Source: Rhynchopus sp. YZ270_cl-10 (taxonomy: Eukaryota; Euglenozoa; Diplonemea; Diplonemida; Diplonemidae). Taken from it: 64,000 bases of DNA. The stretch is from assembly GCA_964035575.1 (NCBI GenBank), contig OZ037842.1, forward strand, positions 1,364,001 to 1,428,000, given 5' to 3'. Position 1 is the first letter of the stretch, and the number at the start of each line of letters is the position of its first letter. Position numbers and translations under genes: made by a program. A model generated the notes under the pieces. It was not told where the DNA came from. It worked only from the letters and a program-made list of their open reading frames with translations, and did no database searches. Below are positions 60,338 to 64,000 of this stretch, one piece after another.

Positions 60338-60790
60338 AGGTGATTGAGCATAAGAAGCTTAGGTTCATCTCATAAACTTTTCTTTTTTTTCCTCCCCCCC
60401 CCCTCTGCGATTTTCTTACTAGAGAGAGTTACAGATCGTCTCTCAGCTCCGACCAATGCGTGCATGTGATAGCCCTAAATGAAGTTACCTGAAGAAAGTG
60501 AATATTTGCACAAAAAAAGGCAGTTTCACGACTTTCAGTACTCTTATTTCCCCCTTTTAAAAAAAAAAACGAAATAGTGGAATCATTACTAACGCCTCAA
60601 TAAACTGCGTCGTTTTTCTTTTCTTTTCCCCCTTCTACGCGTTTTTCTTGAGGTGTTCAGTTTTTTTGTTATCCACTGTGGTGCGGTCAGCAACCCAGTT
60701 CCCAAGCCTGACCACACTACCACTAATATATTTTATTTTTATTTTTATGGATGAATGTGTACGAGAGACGCATGCATCTATTCAAGTAGT
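60338..60790 (+). repeat. A unit and later A-prime unit
   Basis: A at 60338-60385 (AAGGTGATTGAGCATAAGAA then GCTTAGGTTCATCTCATAAA). A-prime at 60755-60790 (TGTACGAGAGACGCATGCAT). Confidence 0.5.
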
Positions 60791-61422
60791 TTATGTGTCG
60801 ACCCTCTCAAATACTTTCAATTCTGTGAGCTGAAAGTATATGAATCTAAGTAGTTTCCCCCCCCTCTTTCCCCTCTTCCCAAAGCAATATTACGAAAAAA
60901 AACCCCCCGCGAATTGCGAACGTTGTAACCATCCCTCCCAGTCTCCTTTCAAGGGCATTGCAGCTATTTTAAAGCCCAGGTGTTGGCCCCCTCTCTCGCC
61001 TAAAATTTTACGCAAAGAAAAACGAATAATAAGGCACAACTTATTTGAAAAAAAAAAAACCTGAAAAATAATTATGGGAAGTCGTGAGACAGGGTTGGGT
61101 ATGGGCAACACATTAAAAGAAAACAAAACCGGTTTAACAAATAGGGTTTCTTGGGAACCACTAACGCAGAAGAAAAAAAAAAAACACTCCCCCCCGCCCC
61201 TTTCCTCCTCAACTTTACACCCTGTTACCATTCCCCTCAGAACGCCATTTTCCCCCCAACCGGACCCTACATCACACAAGATTCGCGTCCCTGTTTGCAA
61301 TGATCCCCGTTCATCTGGTTGATGAGTGGAAGCGGGAGTAGCACAAATCAGATGTAAACGAAATGGATGTAGGGACTGCATGGTTGGGTGTCCAGCCCCC
61401 CGGTACAGCCGGTCATACCAAA

Positions 61423-61473
61423 GGTACACTGTTCACGAGAGGGCTTTGAATTTCAACTCTACTTTTTTCCACA
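61423..61473 (+). repeat. A-prime-like unit forming the acceptor region of the last gene
   Basis: GTACACTGTTCACGAGAGGG, CTTTGAATTTCAACTCTAC, TTTTTTCCACAG. It ends exactly in the likely leader acceptor, 18 bases before the ATG at 61492. A close relative lies at 16835-16880. Confidence 0.55.
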
Positions 61474-61491
61474 GCAAAACCTTACACACTA

Positions 61492-64000
61492 ATGAACCTG
61501 AAATGGGTTTTAACACTATTGTGTGTGTATCTGCAGCAGTCGCATGGTGGGGGTGAGGCAGAACAGCAAACCGCTGCAGTGTTCATGCCGTGGGTTAAAG
61601 TAGCTGGCGCAGGGCAGACTCCAGAAATTCTCACCGCGATTGAGCAGATTTCAGGCCTGGCGATCACCGCGCACTACCCTCAGTGCGAAGACGAGGCATG
61701 CAAGTTTGACGACAACATCAAGCTGGATAACTACATAAAATTCGCTGAAGGCATCCACAATCGAACCTGGGAGCTCACCTCTGGGATCCAAAGCGTATTG
61801 GAAGGGACCGCAACAGAATTTCCACAATTTTCTGCACCAGAAATCGCATTTCTTTCTGCAATCTACACTGGCATACAGGGGGCGGATTGCGTTATCTTCT
61901 TTGGGTTCCGCGGGATTGCCTCTACTGTTAATGGTATTCTGAAATATTCTCACAATTTTGAGAAATTGGGTGTCAAAAATAAGCCAATAATAAGCCATGT
62001 ACCGGTTGTGAATATTCTCTCCTCTGAGGAAGTGGAGGTGCAGAAGGGGGTGTATAAGGCGGCAAATATCATACGACTTACTTCATTGACCAGCAGCTAT
62101 CTGAATGGAGTGGTCGGAGCTGTCCACTCTGTTACAGCCAACAACGAAATCGGCATTGTCACCTTCAAAACACACCCTAATCTCCTCCTCGGCCAGCCCG
62201 CTGCTGCTGAGGGCATATTCTCCCCGCTCCTGCATCCTGAAGCGGCAGATGCGTTCTTCAGCGGTGCGATGGACTCTCTCAAATCGCCGTGCATAAAAAA
62301 GCTTGTCATCGATGCATCCCCGTATATCCGTCAAAATGACAAAGGCGGTGCAGTGCTCGACTACACCCGTTTGGTTTCTTTTATTCAAGAAGAGACAGCG
62401 CGGAAATTGGAGACATCTGATATTGTGTTCAGCCTTTTGGGTGATTTTTACGACCATTTCGCGCATTGGCATGTAAAAAATAAGATTGTGTCGGGCTATG
62501 GAATGTATGGGGTGATCGGGATGCACGGCTTTGCGGATAAGCAGACCACCATTGTGCAGAGCAAAGTACAGCATGGGGCGCTCTTCAAATTCGCGGTCAA
62601 AACATTGCTCGACCCCCACCCAGGGCATGCGTTTCAGTACAAAGCAGAGGGGTTATTTCACTCCAACCAGGTAACATCTGGGAAGATTAACCTTGTTACT
62701 GATGGGTTTACTAGGTGTGATTGGATTTCTACTGCGTTGTGGCAGGAACAGGCTGGGCCAGCACTTGCAAAAGAAATATATACAGCAACACAGACGACGT
62801 TACAAGAAAAGAAGCTTTGTGCAAAAGAGGAGGGGGGGACCCGACCTACTGCGCTCGCATTATTAGAAAGCATCTGGCTGAATATGACAAATGAAGGTGC
62901 AGCAGTGCGCAGTGCGAAAGCAACAGACGCTGCGAGCACATACGACGCAGCGAAGAAGGGCGACACCTTACCACCACAGATGTACTTCACAAATTTGCCT
63001 TCTATTGTAATCTGGCGTAACGCCTTTTTGGCGCACTCTTCATTTGTTCGGTCGACCTCTTATGCTGGATCATCATGGTTTGATGCTTTACCCGAAGCTG
63101 TTACCTCCACAAACCCAAAAGATGCGTCAGAAACGAAAGTCTGTATCCCATTCCAACCCAAAGTTTTGGGAAATCCTGACGGATTTTTTGCACGCCTTTT
63201 CGCTCCAAAGGATGCGTCGAAAGGGCAGATTCCTCGCTTTTCTAATGCAACGGTTGCGGTCATGGAAGGATGCGATCAACAAGAAAAAAACGTAGACAAA
63301 AAGAATGTCCGCCTTGTGGGTGTAGGGGTATACATAAACAACCTAGGTAACGTAGACATGAAGAGTGGTTCTTTTTATGTGGACTACAATTTGTATTTGC
63401 ATCAGAGCAAGCAGCGGTATCTTAGCATTGCTGATGCGGAGAGCCAACTCTCGGAGGGACCTTCCTGCAGCCAAAAGGGCAGCACCGCACAACCCTGCGA
63501 ATGCCCCATCCTCCAAGAAAACCAATGGGAAAACTACATACCCCCTACTACAAAGGACCTAAGTGACCACCTTAACCTTGTTAACGTCGACCGCGTCAAA
63601 ATCTTCACCAAAGTACTCCGAGACGTCGACGAAACCGGACGAGACAGCAGCACCTCAGGGTTAGAACAGCTTGTAGATTTCTACCGTGTCCAGGCTGTCC
63701 ACTACTTTACCCCGAATCTCCGAAACTGGCCAATTGATACGCAATCCCTCAATATCCTGTTAGAGGATATGCAGGAATCGAACACCGAAAACACCACCCT
63801 CCGATTCTGCCATTTGGGGCAGTACAGCGGCTTTTCCCCTACGGCACGCTATTTTCCGGGGATGGAGCTTTCGGTTGGTGCGAGACCGTGGGAGGCGGAG
63901 ATTACGACTTCGTGCTGGCCTTCTTTGAAATATCCTGATGCCTATGTTGAGGGTCAATGCGAAGATCCAGGAAGGGATGTACGATTTCCGGTGAGTGAGT
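61492..64000 (+). CDS. Receptor-like protein: BMP/PBP1-type domain fused to a Cys-loop-channel-like domain (partial)
   Basis: 836 residues are open from the ATG at 61492 to the window edge, with no intron needed. A signal peptide (MNLKWVLTLLCVYLQQSHG) leads into a region (about 28-410) resembling BMP-type substrate-binding proteins of the PBP1 fold: GADCVIFFGF, LTSSYLNGVVGAV, EIGIVTF, and GVIGMHGFADKQTTIVQSKV matching the IGVDGDQ...TSVVK block. After a linker, residues about 605-836 look like the extracellular beta-sandwich of pentameric ligand-gated channels: VGVGVYINNLGNVDMKSGSF, YVDYNLYLH, and HYFTPNLRNWPIDTQSLNIL followed by LED, the F-x-P-[IF]-D-x-Q hallmark. Membrane helices would lie beyond the window. 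It could be a channel or a membrane receptor using this domain. GTGAGT at 63991 is not a GTAT donor, so coding probably continues. Confidence 0.75.
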   Translation, partial: MNLKWVLTLLCVYLQQSHGGGEAEQQTAAVFMPWVKVAGAGQTPEILTAIEQISGLAITAHYPQCEDEACKFDDNIKLDNYIKFAEGIHNRTWELTSGIQSVLEGTATEFPQFSAPEIAFLSAIYTGIQGADCVIFFGFRGIASTVNGILKYSHNFEKLGVKNKPIISHVPVVNILSSEEVEVQKGVYKAANIIRLTSLTSSYLNGVVGAVHSVTANNEIGIVTFKTHPNLLLGQPAAAEGIFSPLLHPEAADAFFSGAMDSLKSPCIKKLVIDASPYIRQNDKGGAVLDYTRLVSFIQEETARKLETSDIVFSLLGDFYDHFAHWHVKNKIVSGYGMYGVIGMHGFADKQTTIVQSKVQHGALFKFAVKTLLDPHPGHAFQYKAEGLFHSNQVTSGKINLVTDGFTRCDWISTALWQEQAGPALAKEIYTATQTTLQEKKLCAKEEGGTRPTALALLESIWLNMTNEGAAVRSAKATDAASTYDAAKKGDTLPPQMYFTNLPSIVIWRNAFLAHSSFVRSTSYAGSSWFDALPEAVTSTNPKDASETKVCIPFQPKVLGNPDGFFARLFAPKDASKGQIPRFSNATVAVMEGCDQQEKNVDKKNVRLVGVGVYINNLGNVDMKSGSFYVDYNLYLHQSKQRYLSIADAESQLSEGPSCSQKGSTAQPCECPILQENQWENYIPPTTKDLSDHLNLVNVDRVKIFTKVLRDVDETGRDSSTSGLEQLVDFYRVQAVHYFTPNLRNWPIDTQSLNILLEDMQESNTENTTLRFCHLGQYSGFSPTARYFPGMELSVGARPWEAEITTSCWPSLKYPDAYVEGQCEDPGRDVRFPVSE

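Larger units (their letters stand above)
60026..61491 (+). other. Gene-free spacer
   Basis: A- and B-like repeats and T/C runs only. A B-like 3' end is near 60285-60318 (GCCTCAGTGCATTTTTTGAA, CTGTCAACTTCACCC). No gene was seen. Confidence 0.5.

Noticed and set aside
63991-64000. GTGAGTGAGT as an intron donor at the window edge
   Set aside because: All other donors begin GTAT and the frame stays open, so I read it as coding. It cannot be settled without downstream sequence.
1-64000. Spliced-leader RNA or rRNA gene within the window
   Set aside because: I looked for a compact repeat with a leader-like 5' exon and GT donor, and for conserved rRNA cores. Nothing convincing was seen.

Overview
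The window is nuclear DNA of a flagellated eukaryotic microbe. Fourteen spliceosomal introns can be placed. Every donor begins GTAT and every acceptor ends CAG. Every gene I can support lies on the + strand. Most start codons sit a short way behind a pyrimidine tract plus AG, as expected if mRNAs receive a trans-spliced leader from unidirectional arrays. One protein begins with a BILBO1-type domain, known from trypanosome flagellar-pocket biology. Large repeat-filled gaps, tandem gene copies and cis-introns make a diplonemid-like euglenozoan my best guess. That is an inference: no spliced-leader RNA gene or rRNA is present to prove it.

Layout. 1-285: end of a WD40 gene. 1.1-11.2 kb: two AAAP amino-acid permeases followed by two MATE transporters, each a tandem pair with near-identical patches. 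11.2-25.6 kb: a gene desert of repeats (hairpin elements, foldback elements, GTACC minisatellites, a roughly 1 kb dispersed repeat). 25.6-30.7 kb: a BILBO1-domain protein and a CFAP119/CCDC189-like protein. 30.9-35.2 kb: a tandem pair of secreted epoxide-hydrolase-like enzymes. 37-42.2 kb: an ankyrin plus zinc-finger protein, a THUMP RNA methyltransferase and an SCP2-thiolase-like enzyme. 42.5-53.5 kb: three long coiled-coil genes, the first a PIBF1/CEP90 homologue and the other two related by an N-terminal motif. 55.6-60 kb: a small secreted six-cysteine protein, a large unknown protein and a choline/ethanolamine kinase. 61.5-64 kb: the start of a secreted or membrane receptor joining a BMP/PBP1-like binding domain to a Cys-loop-channel-like extracellular domain. 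It runs off the window.

Functional themes. Several genes point to the cilium or basal body (BILBO1 domain, CFAP119, PIBF1, a STPGPGEY-bearing coiled coil). The remainder are transport, lipid and detoxification enzymes with no obvious shared pathway.

The most unusual signal is non-coding. A short hairpin (stem, ACGAGAG loop, then TTCATCTTATCAACTTTTC and a T-tract) recurs throughout the window, always on the coding strand. Its stem changes in a base-pair-preserving way. It often precedes a second unit that starts with a T-arm-like GGTTCGATAACC hairpin. Copies lie in introns, and related units lie just before start codons, so they may act as, or derive from, splice-acceptor modules. Exon boundaries, families and repeat ends were read by eye; no alignments or searches were run.
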